From SAR116 cluster bacterium AG-447-C21 (GTDB lineage Bacteria > Pseudomonadota > Alphaproteobacteria > Thalassobaculales > Thalassobaculaceae), in contig QCQB01000005.1 of NCBI GenBank assembly GCA_003212315.1, positions 43,196-107,195 on the forward strand: DNA of 64,000 nt, given 5' to 3'. How positions within the stretch are numbered: position 1 is the stretch's first letter; every line of letters starts with the position of its first letter. The position numbers were made by a program, and so were the translations under genes. This document shows positions 1 to 9,499 of this stretch, piece after piece. The notes below the pieces were generated by a model. That model searched no databases and was not told the origin of the DNA. It saw nothing but the letters and a program-made list of their open reading frames with translations.

Positions 1-841
1 TTTTTGATAATTTATTAATGTTGGTTTCTATTAACGACATTACGTCATTCGAGAATGTTCTCGCAGTGCCTTTCATAATAGCAGTGTGTGGTATTACATT
101 ATACGCATCTCCCGACTGAATTTGGGTAATTGACAGCACTGCTGTTTCCTGAGGACTGGTATTTCGTGAAACAATCGTCTGAGCAGCCGTTGCTATATGT
201 GCAGCAATAATTACTGGATCTATTCCAGATTCCGGTCTGGCCCCGTGCGAACCATTCCCACGCACAACTATATCAAAAAGGGCTCCTCCAGCCATGGCTG
301 CACCAGTCCTCATTCCAAATTTTCCTACTGCCAAACCCGGTCTATTGTGCATTCCATACACTGAATCACACGGGAATTGGTCAAATAATCCTTCGTCGAC
401 CATAGCCTTCGCACCGCCAACGCCTTCTTCTCCCGGCTGGAATATAAAATGAACACAGCCTTCAAAATTCTTGGATTCCGCAAGGTATTTTGCAGCGCCC
501 AAAAGCATTGTAGTGTGTCCATCATGCCCACAGGCATGCATTACATTGGGGGTCGTAGATTTGTGAGAAAAAGTATTATTCTCTGCCATAGGAAGAGCAT
601 CCATATCGGCCCGCAAACCAATACTTTGCGTAGCATTACCCACTCGTAAAGTTCCGACAACACCGGTCTTGCCAAGGCCCTGATGTACCTCTAGGCCCCA
701 AGCCTTCAACTTTTCAGCGACTAGAGAAGACGTGCGATGTTCCTCAAACCCTAATTCTGGATGAGCATGCAGATCTCGGCGCCAGGCAGTCATATTTTCG
801 TGATTAGCTGCTATCTCTGGTATGATTTTCTGATCAGTCAT
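1..841 (-). CDS. M20-family amidohydrolase, C-terminus cut by window edge
   Basis: Absent from the ORF track because it is open at the window edge; I translated it from the ATG at 841 without interruption for about 280 codons. The protein resembles the M20/HipO group of metal-dependent N-acyl-amino-acid or hippurate-type amidohydrolases. Visible motifs are the N-terminal RRDLHAHPELGFEE, the metal-site ADMDALP and HACGHDGHT, the catalytic/metal PGEEG, and the dimerisation-domain GSHGARPESGIDP. The family is usually about 380-400 residues, so roughly a quarter is missing off the left edge. It lies 68 bp downstream of the glyoxalase gene on the same strand and may be co-transcribed with it. The substrate cannot be told from sequence; hydrolysis of an N-acylated amino compound is inferred from the family. 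Confidence 0.9.
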   Translation of the reverse strand, partial: MTDQKIIPEIAANHENMTAWRRDLHAHPELGFEEHRTSSLVAEKLKAWGLEVHQGLGKTGVVGTLRVGNATQSIGLRADMDALPMAENNTFSHKSTTPNVMHACGHDGHTTMLLGAAKYLAESKNFEGCVHFIFQPGEEGVGGAKAMVDEGLFDQFPCDSVYGMHNRPGLAVGKFGMRTGAAMAGGALFDIVVRGNGSHGARPESGIDPVIIAAHIATAAQTIVSRNTSPQETAVLSITQIQSGDAYNVIPHTAIMKGTARTFSNDVMSLIETNINKLSK

Positions 842-909
842 TTTTTATGCTTTCAATATGAGTTGTATTACAGATTTATTCATAACTGAACTAGAGTTTT
901 GAACGCCTT

Positions 910-1350
910 TTACCATGCGCCAGTGTTACCCATACTTGCCCAAGGCTCTTTTATTTCAAGCGCTTCACCCTTTTGCAGAAGTTCAATGGAAACGCCATCT
1001 GGAGATCTTATAAAAGCCATTCGACCTTCTTTAGGAGGTCTGTTAATTACAACACCACTTTCTTGTAAAGACTGACAAAGTTCATAAATGTTATCTACCT
1101 GATATGCTAAATGACCAAAATTTCGCCCCCCAGAATATTCTTCTGGATCCCAATTAAACGTCAATTCTAAGGTTGGTGCCCAGCCAGCTTTGGCCGACTC
1201 GACATCGTCGGATGCGCTAAGAAATATATTTGTATAGCGACCAGCTTCACTCTCCGTCCTTCTAACTTCAACCATGCCAAGCTTACCACAATAAAAGTCT
1301 AACGATTCCTGCACGTTGCTAATACGGACCATTGTATGTAGATATTGCAC
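910..1350 (-). CDS. gloA: Glyoxalase I-like (lactoylglutathione lyase, VOC superfamily)
   Basis: 146 residues, one VOC fold with two beta-alpha-beta-beta-beta halves. It follows the GloA pattern throughout: LHTMVRI near the start, SLDFYCGKLGM, LELTFNW, GHLAYQVDNI and SPDGVSIELLQKG. The four expected metal ligands appear to be present as His5, Glu62, His80 and Glu123. Members isomerise the methylglyoxal-glutathione hemithioacetal to lactoylglutathione in the cytoplasm. The C-terminal tail after Leu125 is a little longer than in E. coli GloA. It is transcribed towards the M20 amidohydrolase and diverges from the MFS gene across a 121-bp gap. The GloA assignment is by motif; a different VOC dioxygenase or epimerase is less likely given the LHTM/ELTFNW pattern. 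Confidence 0.85.
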   Translation of the reverse strand: MQYLHTMVRISNVQESLDFYCGKLGMVEVRRTESEAGRYTNIFLSASDDVESAKAGWAPTLELTFNWDPEEYSGGRNFGHLAYQVDNIYELCQSLQESGVVINRPPKEGRMAFIRSPDGVSIELLQKGEALEIKEPWASMGNTGAW

Positions 1351-1471
1351 AAAATTCTCCTAAAACAGTTGCCATTGAGATGAACCAAAACTTAAATTTC
1401 GGCTGCAGCTCAAGATTAAGTATTAATAACACACATTAAAGTATACCGTTTTTAGAACTAAACGAACTTTA

Positions 1472-2746
1472 ATGCTAAACTCAGTAGGTGGTGTATCTTT
1501 GGTCACTCCGGATAATCAAGTCAAACACAAAATTGAAGGTAATACCTACCGGTGGGCAATTTTATTTGGTGTCTGGTTGATATACTTCAGTTTTGGACTG
1601 ACTGTCGCTGCTTTAGCTCCACTGGTCCCCAAGGTATGCCAAGATTTAAAGATAAGTTATGGGGAAATGGGACTGATCTTGGGTGCTTGGCCGTTTGTTT
1701 ATATTCTATCCGCACTACCATGTGGCATTTTCTTAGACCGAATAGGCCCCCGACGCGCTCTATTTCTAGCGGCCTTGATAATGGCACTGTCGGGTTTTCT
1801 GCGTTGTTTCTCAGACACTTATTTTATGATGGTTGTAGCAGTATCTGTATTTGGGCTAGGGGGGCCACTCATTTCTATTGGCGCACCTAAACTGATCGCT
1901 TTTTTGTTTGAAGGAAAAAATAGGGGATTGGCAATGGGGATTTATATCACCGGCCCCGGTGTTGGGGCAGTTATAGCCTTATCCATCACCAATAGTCTTT
2001 TATTGCCTCTGTTCGATAATGACTGGCGCTTAGTCATAAATGCCTATGCTTTCTTTACGTTAATGAGTGGATGCATCTGGCTAATTTTGAGTTCTCATCA
2101 ACTAGGGCGTATTATCGAATCTCAAATTCAAGCTGAAAAGAGTGGCCCCATCGCAGAAACATTTCGAAGCCTGGCATCTATCCCCAGCGTGCAAATAGTT
2201 TTGTTAATGAGCATTGGAATTTTTTTCTTCAACCACGGGCTAAACAACTGGCTTCCGGAGATTATTCGATCGAAGGGCCTTAGTTTTGCTGAAGCCGGTT
2301 ACTGGGCCGCTATACCAACCACGATTAGCATCATAAGCGCTCTTCTGATTCCACGTTTTGCCACAACTGAACGGAGAGTTCTAGTAATGGGTTTGCTAAT
2401 CCTCGCGGCTGGTTTGGCAACAACTTTATTGCATACTTCGCCTGGTTTTCAACTCGCATTCGGTCTATGCCTGCAAGGCTTGGCCAGAGGTGCAATGATG
2501 ACTGTTGCGCTTTTAATGTTGGTAGAAATACCAAATGTTGGACCTAAGCGTGCTGGGACGGCAGGTGGTTTATTTTTTACTGCAGCAGAAATTGGCGGTG
2601 TTGCAGGGCCACTTGTGATAGGCTTTTTGCACGATTTGACTGGTGATTTTTCTTATCCACTGAATGTATTAACCGTTGTCACATTTTTGCTTCTAGGTTT
2701 ACTTTTAACGCTTCAAAAAACGTTGAAGCATGACTTAATTAGCTGA
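1472..2746 (+). CDS. MFS transporter (CynX/NimT-like)
   Basis: 424 residues with about 12 hydrophobic segments. The cytoplasmic loop after TM2 has the MFS signature in the form CGIFLDRIGPRRALF, and a GPGVGAVIAL stretch follows in the fifth helix. No signal peptide; a short charged N-tail precedes TM1 (YRWAILFGVWLIYFSFG). Length and motif spacing fit the anion:cation symporter/cyanate-permease-like branch, but the substrate is not readable. It heads a plus-strand group with the two Lin0512 genes (gap about 78 bp to the preferred start), and FAD oxidase and amidohydrolase genes flank it, so import of a small nitrogenous or carboxylated compound is a reasonable inference. Confidence 0.85.
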   Translation: MLNSVGGVSLVTPDNQVKHKIEGNTYRWAILFGVWLIYFSFGLTVAALAPLVPKVCQDLKISYGEMGLILGAWPFVYILSALPCGIFLDRIGPRRALFLAALIMALSGFLRCFSDTYFMMVVAVSVFGLGGPLISIGAPKLIAFLFEGKNRGLAMGIYITGPGVGAVIALSITNSLLLPLFDNDWRLVINAYAFFTLMSGCIWLILSSHQLGRIIESQIQAEKSGPIAETFRSLASIPSVQIVLLMSIGIFFFNHGLNNWLPEIIRSKGLSFAEAGYWAAIPTTISIISALLIPRFATTERRVLVMGLLILAAGLATTLLHTSPGFQLAFGLCLQGLARGAMMTVALLMLVEIPNVGPKRAGTAGGLFFTAAEIGGVAGPLVIGFLHDLTGDFSYPLNVLTVVTFLLLGLLLTLQKTLKHDLIS

Positions 2747-2824
2747 CAATCCGAGTTTCCCTTCACAGGATATTTTACTTAAACTATGATATTTTTAGAT
2801 GGTCGTGACGAAAGGACAAAGTCA

Positions 2825-3181
2825 ATGACTAGAAAACGAATGGTTATAGAGATGGGAATGGGCACAGACATTCGCGGGAAAGACTATACCAAAGCCGCAT
2901 GCCGGGCATTAAAAGATGCTCTTTGGCATAATTCGCTAGGGATAGCTGATATAATGGGCGTTGATGTTGATTCCATGTGGGTCGAGGTCCGTATTGGAAT
3001 ACCCCAACCTGAAAAAGTCAACGTAGAAGAGGTTCTCAGTATTTTACCTCATGGAACAGGTCAAGTTTCCTGTGTAAAAGGGGGTCTTGAGATTGAGAAT
3101 ACAAACCGGAATGACGTTACCATAATAGCAAATGCGGCAGCTATCGTTTATCTTGATGAAACTGAAGGAAATTCGCTATGA
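2825..3181 (+). CDS. Lin0512-family protein, copy A
   Basis: Resembles the Lin0512 family of small conserved proteins with no established function. The tracked ORF opens at 2786, but I prefer the ATG at 2825 because an AAAGGA ribosome site lies about 8 bases upstream and the family begins with the M-x-x-K-R pattern. That gives 118 residues. Conserved blocks are IEMGMGTD, GKDYTKAACRALKDAL, PHGTGQV, VKGGLEI and IANAAA. It overlaps the next gene by ATGA, so the pair is translationally coupled. The two copies are roughly 45% identical by eye, which suggests an old tandem duplication and possibly a hetero-oligomer. No catalytic assignment is made. Confidence 0.8.
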   Translation: MTRKRMVIEMGMGTDIRGKDYTKAACRALKDALWHNSLGIADIMGVDVDSMWVEVRIGIPQPEKVNVEEVLSILPHGTGQVSCVKGGLEIENTNRNDVTIIANAAAIVYLDETEGNSL

Positions 3182-3516
3182 CAATGAAGCGAGCCATACT
3201 TGAAATGGGTATGGGTAACGACTTACATGGCGAGGATTATACCAAAGCAGCAGAACGGGCTATCAAAGACGCATTACATCACAGTTCGCTTAGTTTTATC
3301 AGAACTCTAAACATTGATAAAAGTCGACTATTTGTGAATGTTACGATTGGTGTACAAAAACCTGAAAACGTTAAAACGAAAGAACTAGAAAAACTACTTC
3401 CAGTGGGGGTAGTTTCAATAAACGTGATTAAAGGTGGGCTCGATGTGCCCGATCATAAAAACAACGACCACGCAGTGATAGCTAGCGCCGCCATTGAAGT
3501 AATGTTGGACGTTTAG
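3178..3516 (+). CDS. Lin0512-family protein, copy B
   Basis: 112 residues, paralogous to the gene just upstream, with which it shares EMGMGxD, GxDYTKAAxRAxKDAL, KGGL and IAxAA blocks. It begins in a 4-base ATGA overlap with copy A. The most variable region between the copies is the middle (residues about 38-60), while the N-terminal 35 residues are nearly invariant, so that segment probably forms the common active or assembly surface. No signal peptide or membrane segment. Function unknown; the neighbouring MFS carrier suggests a role in handling an imported compound. After the stop, 76 bp separate it from the convergent FAD oxidase gene. Confidence 0.8.
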   Translation: MTMKRAILEMGMGNDLHGEDYTKAAERAIKDALHHSSLSFIRTLNIDKSRLFVNVTIGVQKPENVKTKELEKLLPVGVVSINVIKGGLDVPDHKNNDHAVIASAAIEVMLDV

Positions 3517-3592
3517 TTTAAATTAATCGAAAAGACTTTTTAAAACAGTATATCGGTACAATATAACTCAGAATTCAACGAAAGTTTTGGCA

Positions 3593-4774
3593 TCAAACAA
3601 CATTTCTTTCTGTCAATGCCAATCCTCTAATAATTCTCTCATGACTAAACCGCGATAGGTCGATCGTACGATATTCTCCAAACGTGATTAATTCCATTAT
3701 AGCTCTTCCTATAGCTGGAGACTGTTGTAAACCGTGTCCTGAGAAACCATTGGCAAAGAGAAAATTATCAATTTCCCCGTGGGGGCCTATAACTCCATTT
3801 TGATCCAAAGTATTGTAGTCATACCATCCCGCCCATGCATTGGTGACCTTGACCGCTTCAAAAGCAGGAATGCGGTGAGCTATTGCAGGCCAAATGATGT
3901 CGTCGAAAAGAGGGTAGTCTATCTCCATGTCATCCCACGAATCCGGGTCAAGATGAGCAGGAGGAGAGACACCGCATACAAAACCAGTACCCTCTGAGCG
4001 TATAAAAACACCCGAAGAATCAATCACCAATGGTAATTTAGGGTTTAATTCTTCCCGACAGTCCAGCCCATAGATAATACGTTTTTTTGGAACGACCGGT
4101 AATTGGATTTTTGCTAATTCGGCAACAGCGCCTGCCCAAGCTCCAGCCGCATTGACTAAGAAACTGCATCCCACCTGCACCCCACTATCTAATATTACTG
4201 AGCTTATCTTCTGCTTGTGCTTAACTATTTCTGTTACTTCGTCATACAAAAACGTGGCGCCAAGAGCACGCGCTTTTGCTCGAAAAGCGCCGAGCAACAG
4301 ACTAGGGTCGAGCCATCCCTCCCCTTCATATCCAAAGGAACCAAGAGCAATGCCGTCTGTATTCAACCATGGAAACTTAATTTTTAAGTTTTCGGGGTTC
4401 AATATTTCAATCTTGGCACCACATTGACTTTGTAATTGTTGGTTTTCAGCCAGAATTCTCTGACCCTCGGGACTAGCAAGAAAAAGATAGCCTAATTCAC
4501 GCCAACCAAGCTCTATAGGTTCGTTATCAACGCTTAAATACTGGGAAGCGCGTTTTACAAAATCAACACCAAATAGACCAATTTCGATATTTTCCCGAAT
4601 TGAAAATTGCTGTCTCACACCTCCCAAGGAACGTGGAGTTGATGCTTTAGCATAACTAGGGTCGCGCTCAATAACAACGACATCGCCTTGGAAGTGAGGG
4701 CTAGCCTTAAGAAAATATGCTATAGCACTCCCTATAATACCACCTCCAATAATGACAACATCATATATTTGCAT
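3593..4774 (-). CDS. FAD-dependent oxidoreductase (DAO / sarcosine-glycine oxidase family)
   Basis: 393 residues. The N-terminus carries a Rossmann FAD motif, VVIIGGGIIGSAIAYFL, with glycines at 10-12 and 15, followed by the acidic end of beta-2 at VVIERD. SLGGVRQQFS and the C-terminal FANGFSGHGLQQSPAIGRA (about residues 341-360) are typical of the D-amino-acid oxidase/sarcosine oxidase/glycine oxidase superfamily. Such enzymes oxidise primary or secondary amines to imines, usually yielding peroxide or feeding electrons on. No covalent-flavin cysteine is obvious. Convergent with the Lin0512 pair and divergent from glnD. The substrate is unknown; with the MFS and M20 genes nearby, amine or amino-acid catabolism is a reasonable inference. 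Confidence 0.87.
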   Translation of the reverse strand: MQIYDVVIIGGGIIGSAIAYFLKASPHFQGDVVVIERDPSYAKASTPRSLGGVRQQFSIRENIEIGLFGVDFVKRASQYLSVDNEPIELGWRELGYLFLASPEGQRILAENQQLQSQCGAKIEILNPENLKIKFPWLNTDGIALGSFGYEGEGWLDPSLLLGAFRAKARALGATFLYDEVTEIVKHKQKISSVILDSGVQVGCSFLVNAAGAWAGAVAELAKIQLPVVPKKRIIYGLDCREELNPKLPLVIDSSGVFIRSEGTGFVCGVSPPAHLDPDSWDDMEIDYPLFDDIIWPAIAHRIPAFEAVKVTNAWAGWYDYNTLDQNGVIGPHGEIDNFLFANGFSGHGLQQSPAIGRAIMELITFGEYRTIDLSRFSHERIIRGLALTERNVV

Positions 4775-4972
4775 TATGGAACTCTCTTAGAATTTTGTTT
4801 AACTTGAAAGGCTTGTCTCGGTATTTTTGGTTCTCCACAGCCTACAACACTCGCTTTAAATTTAATGCATAACAGATTTCAAAAAAGTAATCCTAATTTA
4901 TTTGACAATATTGTATACTATTAGAGAACTTCTTGGCTCATCGAACTTCGAAAGTATTATGGAAAATAGAAT

Positions 4973-7810
4973 ATGGGCAAGTTCACTTCAATAATGTCGG
5001 CACCCACCAAGAGCAACGCTGAGTTTTCAGGTGCCATAAAAAAGCCTCGCGGTCATCCAGAAGTAGTCAACATACAGGAACTGAAAACCGAAATTGAGGC
5101 ATCTTGGGGGAGCACAGAGACATCCAACCAGTTTAAAGCAGCTCTGCTTGAGATATTACGTAGGAGCCTAAATAATGGTTCCCAAGTGATAAAAGAACGT
5201 TTCTTGTCCAGAAATAATGGTGCAGAGACAGTACTTGCACAAGCATTTTTGATGGATACTCTTATTCAAATAACCCATGAAACGATTATTGAAAAACTAT
5301 ACAGAGCTCCAAATCCGACCCAGGGAGAACAGTTATGTATTGTTGCGGTGGGTGGATACGGTCGTGGTGAATTAGCTCCCTCGTCTGACATTGATTTGCT
5401 TTTTTTACTTCCTTACAAACTCACACCCCACACAGAGCAGGTCGTAGAAACAATACTTTATCTCCTATGGGACATGCGCTTAAAGGTTGGGCATTCCACA
5501 AGATCTATCCAAGAGTGCATGCATCAGGCTAAAGCGGATATGACAATAAGGACCGCTATTTTAGAATCCCGTTTTATAACAGGCGAAATATCCTTATTAA
5601 CCGAGATGGTCAAACGCTTCCAGCGCGAGGTGGTGGTTGGCACAGCCTTAGATTTTGTGGAAGCTAAGTTAAAAGAATCCGAAAATCGTCATAAAAAACT
5701 TGGAGACTCTAGATACGTTATTGAACCAAATATAAAAGATGGGAAAGGCGGGCTGCGCGATTTACATAAATTATTTTGGATAGCCAAATACGTATATCAA
5801 ACGAATACTGCAGAAGAGTTAGTCACAAAAGGTATTTTATCATCGCGAGAAGCCAATCACTTCGCCAAAGCCCAAAAACAACTTTGGACAATACGCTGCC
5901 ATCTCCATTATTTGGCCGGCCGTGAGGAAGATAGATTGACAGTTGATCACCAGCGAGAAATAGCAACAAAATTAGGGTATACCGATAGATCTGGTAATAT
6001 CGCCGTAGAAAGATTCATGAAACATTATTATTTGACGGCTAAGAATATTGGCGATCTGACAAGAATATTCTGTGCCGCAATAGAAGAAGAACATCAAAGA
6101 AAACCACGTTTACGGATCTCTGCTCCTTGGCAAAAAAATAAAGAGCTAGGAGATTTTAAACTTGAGGGCGGGCGCTTAAATTCAAAATCGGATGCAATAT
6201 TCGAGAAAGACCCAGTTAATTTAGTAAGAATGTTTTATGTAGCTCAACAAAATGAACTGGAATTCCATCCCCATATCTTGCGTCTAGTAACACAGAATCT
6301 CAAAAAAATTGATCGTGCTCTGCAAAATAACAGTGAAGCCAACCGACTATTCTTAGAAATTTTAATATCTAAAAAAGGGCCTGAACGTATTTTACGGCGC
6401 ATGAGTGAGTCGCAGGTGTTTGGCAGGTTTGTTCCAGATTTTGGAAGGGTCGTGGCACAAATGCAGTACGATATGTATCACGTCTATACAGTAGATGAGC
6501 ACACTATAATAATGCTTGGTATTTTGTTTAAAATTGAAAGTGGAGAATTGAAGGAGACTGCTCCGGTAGCTTCCGAAGTAATTCATAAAGTAATATCTAG
6601 AAAAGAATTATATGTCGCTGTGTTATTACACGACATCGCTAAAGGTAGAGGTGGAGATCATTCTATACTTGGCGAAAAAGTTGCACGCCGTTTATGTCCG
6701 CGATTTGGATTATCAAAAGAGGAAACGGAAACAGTTGCATGGCTAGTACGCTGGCACCTCCTGCTAAGTTACGCCGCTTTTAAACGAGATATAAATGACC
6801 CCAAGACCATAGAAGACTTAAACGAAATTGTTCAGTCACCCGAACGTTTGAAATTATTACTAGTTTTGACGGTAGCCGATATTCGTGCGGTCGGACCAAA
6901 TGTTTGGAATGGATGGAAGGGAGCCCTTTTAAGAGATTTATTTTTTAAAGCGGAAGAAGTTCTCCTAGGGCAAAGCCCCAAAGAAGGACTTGTAGAACGG
7001 GCAAATCATGTCCATAGCAAGCTCCGAGATGCGTTGTCAAAATGGAAACAAAAAGACTATGAAGAACATATAAAGCGGGGCTACCCTTCGTATTGGTTGA
7101 TGTATGACATTCCGGCTCTAACTAGGCATGCTGAACTTGTTTTTAATGCTGAGTCGAAAAATGTCCCATTAACAATCCAAAGTCAGCGTGATTATCAAAA
7201 AGAGGTAACAGAAATAACGGTATACACCGCTGACCACCCAGGGTTATTTTCACGCATTGCTGGAGCCATGGCTTCGATTGGCGCCAATATTGTGGATGCT
7301 CGAATTACAACTATGAGAAACGGAATGGCGTTGGATAGCTTTTGGGTGCATGAGCCAAAGCTAAATTACTCTGAAAAAATGAGTTCCACTGACTACATTA
7401 ATTCTGCAATAGAACTATCTTTGAATGGGGAACTGAAAATTAATGACGCAATAAAAAAACGCCCCGGAAACTTTCCCAAAAGGGCTAGAAGCATGACAAC
7501 TGCCCCAAGAGTATTAATCGATAATAAAGCTAGCACAACCCATACAGTTTTGGAGGTAAACGGCACAGATAGGCCAGGTTTATTACATCAATTGACCCGA
7601 AAGATAGCACAACAAAATCTCCAAATAAATTCAGCAAAAATATCGACCTATGGCACAAGTATTGTCGATGTGTTCTATGTTAAAGATCTTTTTGGTTTAA
7701 AAATTCAAAGTGATCGTCGGATAAATCTAATTAGAAAATATATCTTAGATGAACTCCAGTCCCATTCCGATGGTGTCATGACAGAGATTGAACCTAATCA
7801 AACTAAATAA
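4973..7810 (+). CDS. glnD: [Protein-PII] uridylyltransferase / uridylyl-removing enzyme
   Basis: 945 residues, normal for GlnD. Domain order is diagnostic: a nucleotidyltransferase around residues 110-230 with GGYGRGELAPSSDIDLLF, a GlnD PII-UTase helical region, an HD phosphohydrolase domain with HDIAKGRGGDH near residue 552, and two C-terminal ACT domains starting near residues 750 (TADHPGLFSRIAGAM) and 860 (NGTDRPGLLHQLTRK). The enzyme senses glutamine and adds or removes UMP on PII proteins, setting ammonium assimilation and ntr gene expression. It is followed after 44 bp by murJ and then trpS, a common alphaproteobacterial order. An alternative ATG is available at codon 8. It is divergent from the FAD oxidase across 198 bp. 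Confidence 0.98.
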   Translation: MGKFTSIMSAPTKSNAEFSGAIKKPRGHPEVVNIQELKTEIEASWGSTETSNQFKAALLEILRRSLNNGSQVIKERFLSRNNGAETVLAQAFLMDTLIQITHETIIEKLYRAPNPTQGEQLCIVAVGGYGRGELAPSSDIDLLFLLPYKLTPHTEQVVETILYLLWDMRLKVGHSTRSIQECMHQAKADMTIRTAILESRFITGEISLLTEMVKRFQREVVVGTALDFVEAKLKESENRHKKLGDSRYVIEPNIKDGKGGLRDLHKLFWIAKYVYQTNTAEELVTKGILSSREANHFAKAQKQLWTIRCHLHYLAGREEDRLTVDHQREIATKLGYTDRSGNIAVERFMKHYYLTAKNIGDLTRIFCAAIEEEHQRKPRLRISAPWQKNKELGDFKLEGGRLNSKSDAIFEKDPVNLVRMFYVAQQNELEFHPHILRLVTQNLKKIDRALQNNSEANRLFLEILISKKGPERILRRMSESQVFGRFVPDFGRVVAQMQYDMYHVYTVDEHTIIMLGILFKIESGELKETAPVASEVIHKVISRKELYVAVLLHDIAKGRGGDHSILGEKVARRLCPRFGLSKEETETVAWLVRWHLLLSYAAFKRDINDPKTIEDLNEIVQSPERLKLLLVLTVADIRAVGPNVWNGWKGALLRDLFFKAEEVLLGQSPKEGLVERANHVHSKLRDALSKWKQKDYEEHIKRGYPSYWLMYDIPALTRHAELVFNAESKNVPLTIQSQRDYQKEVTEITVYTADHPGLFSRIAGAMASIGANIVDARITTMRNGMALDSFWVHEPKLNYSEKMSSTDYINSAIELSLNGELKINDAIKKRPGNFPKRARSMTTAPRVLIDNKASTTHTVLEVNGTDRPGLLHQLTRKIAQQNLQINSAKISTYGTSIVDVFYVKDLFGLKIQSDRRINLIRKYILDELQSHSDGVMTEIEPNQTK

Positions 7811-7854
7811 ATCGCACTATTCACCAAACGCTGTAAATGATCTAAACATCTATT

Positions 7855-9411
7855 ATGTCTCTTCTGAAAGCTGTTGCCACTGTGGGTGGCTATACAATGA
7901 TAAGCCGAATGACTGGTTTCATTCGAGATATTCTTATCGCTGCAACGTTAGGTGCAGGTCCAATCGCAGACGCTTTCATTGTAGCATTTAAATTACCAAA
8001 TTTTTTTCGCCGCCTGACCGCCGAAGGATCATTTACAATTGTCTTTATTCCTATGTTTTCAGGTGTTCTTGAACGAGATGGCAAGAAAAAAGCTCTAGAG
8101 TTTGCTCAAGAGATTATGTCGTTTATGGCGGCTATACTACTAACGGTTACTATAATGGCCATTTTTTTTATGCCTCAAATAGTGGGATTAATCGCGCCTG
8201 GTTTTTCCCATGCACCAAATAAATTTAATCTCGCTGTAGATTTTGCTGAACTTACTTTTGTTTACCTACCTCTTATTTCTCTGGTCGCACTGCTTGGAGG
8301 TATTCTAAACAGCCTAGGCAAGTTTGCGGCTATGGCCTCGGCTCCAATTTTACTTAATTTGTTTCTTATTTCTTCTCTGGGTATTTTTGCTGATATTTTG
8401 CAGACGCCAGGTCATGGGTTAGCAATAGGAGTTGCCATTGGGGGACTGGCTCAACTTATATGGTTGATAGAGGCATGCCGGCGGGCTAAGGCTTTACCTC
8501 GTTTAGTATGGCCTAGATGGACACCAAGAGTTAGCCGATTACTAAAACTTATGCTGCCTGCCCTGTTGGGCGCAGGTGTCGTGCAAATCAATCTTTTGAT
8601 AGATGTTATATTGGCATCGATATTACCAACCGGATCAGTTTCTTATCTATACTACGCGGATCGCTTAAATCAACTTCCTCTGGCAGTGATTGGTATAGCC
8701 ATTGGTACTGCATTGCTTCCAAACATGTCCAGAAATATACAAGCCGGACGGCTCCAGGAAGCTAAGGAAAACCAAGAAAAATCACTGGAGATTGGTTTAA
8801 TATTAACAATTCCAGCAGCTTTTGGACTAATGATTTTATCTGACTCCATAGTAACAGCTTTGTTTCAACGTGGCGCTTTTGATACAGCATCTACGGCCGC
8901 AACAGCCAGGGCATTGGTATGTTATTCGGCAGGGTTACCAGCGTTTGTAATTATAAAAATTTTTCAACCTAACTTTTTTGCAAGGCATGACACCACAACA
9001 CCCGTAAAGATTGCTGCTGGTTCAGTAGTTATAAATCTGATGCTAAATTTGATTTTAATGCAATATTTTGGCCATGCAGGCTTAGCTATGGCGACATCAA
9101 TTGCTGCTTGGTTGAGTGCTGCAATTTTTGCAATAGTTTTGAAAAATAGAAATTTATATTCCCCCAGAAGAAAATTATTAGTAAAGATAATTCGAATAAT
9201 TCTGGCTGCCTCTGTTATGGGATTAGGGCTAGTTGCATTGAAGGAGTTTTCAGGGGGTTTCGCTGAGAGTTCACGCCTCTTAGGTATTTGCGTTCTTTTG
9301 CTATTGATATTCTGCGGCGGATTTATTTATTTCAGTTCCCTATTTTTATTTAATGGCATAAATAAAGAAGAAATAGTTGAAAACTTGAAACGCTGGTCTG
9401 TTCGCGATTAA
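7855..9411 (+). CDS. murJ: Lipid II flippase MurJ (MviN)
   Basis: 518 residues and about 14 hydrophobic helices, as in the MOP-superfamily flippase MurJ. The N-terminus matches the family closely: SRMTGFIRDILIAATLGAGPIADAFIVAFKLPNFFRRLTAEGSF. The arginine in the first periplasm-facing loop and the later YYADRLNQLPLAVIGIAIGTALLP and QRGAFD blocks are also typical. It moves the undecaprenyl-linked peptidoglycan precursor across the inner membrane. Start ATG at 7855, 44 bp after glnD; trpS follows after 88 bp. The short plus-strand ORF at 7788 is a frame shadow at the glnD-murJ junction. Confidence 0.97.
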   Translation: MSLLKAVATVGGYTMISRMTGFIRDILIAATLGAGPIADAFIVAFKLPNFFRRLTAEGSFTIVFIPMFSGVLERDGKKKALEFAQEIMSFMAAILLTVTIMAIFFMPQIVGLIAPGFSHAPNKFNLAVDFAELTFVYLPLISLVALLGGILNSLGKFAAMASAPILLNLFLISSLGIFADILQTPGHGLAIGVAIGGLAQLIWLIEACRRAKALPRLVWPRWTPRVSRLLKLMLPALLGAGVVQINLLIDVILASILPTGSVSYLYYADRLNQLPLAVIGIAIGTALLPNMSRNIQAGRLQEAKENQEKSLEIGLILTIPAAFGLMILSDSIVTALFQRGAFDTASTAATARALVCYSAGLPAFVIIKIFQPNFFARHDTTTPVKIAAGSVVINLMLNLILMQYFGHAGLAMATSIAAWLSAAIFAIVLKNRNLYSPRRKLLVKIIRIILAASVMGLGLVALKEFSGGFAESSRLLGICVLLLLIFCGGFIYFSSLFLFNGINKEEIVENLKRWSVRD

Positions 9412-9499
9412 AAATATTTTCATGCAATTCTTTTGCTATGGACGTTAAAGCAGCAGCTAATTTGATAGTCCTTGATGCACTACTAAGGAGCACCATCTA

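Noticed and set aside
4902-4919. TTGACA followed by TATACT upstream of glnD
   Set aside because: The two hexamers are only 6 bp apart, so they cannot form one promoter.
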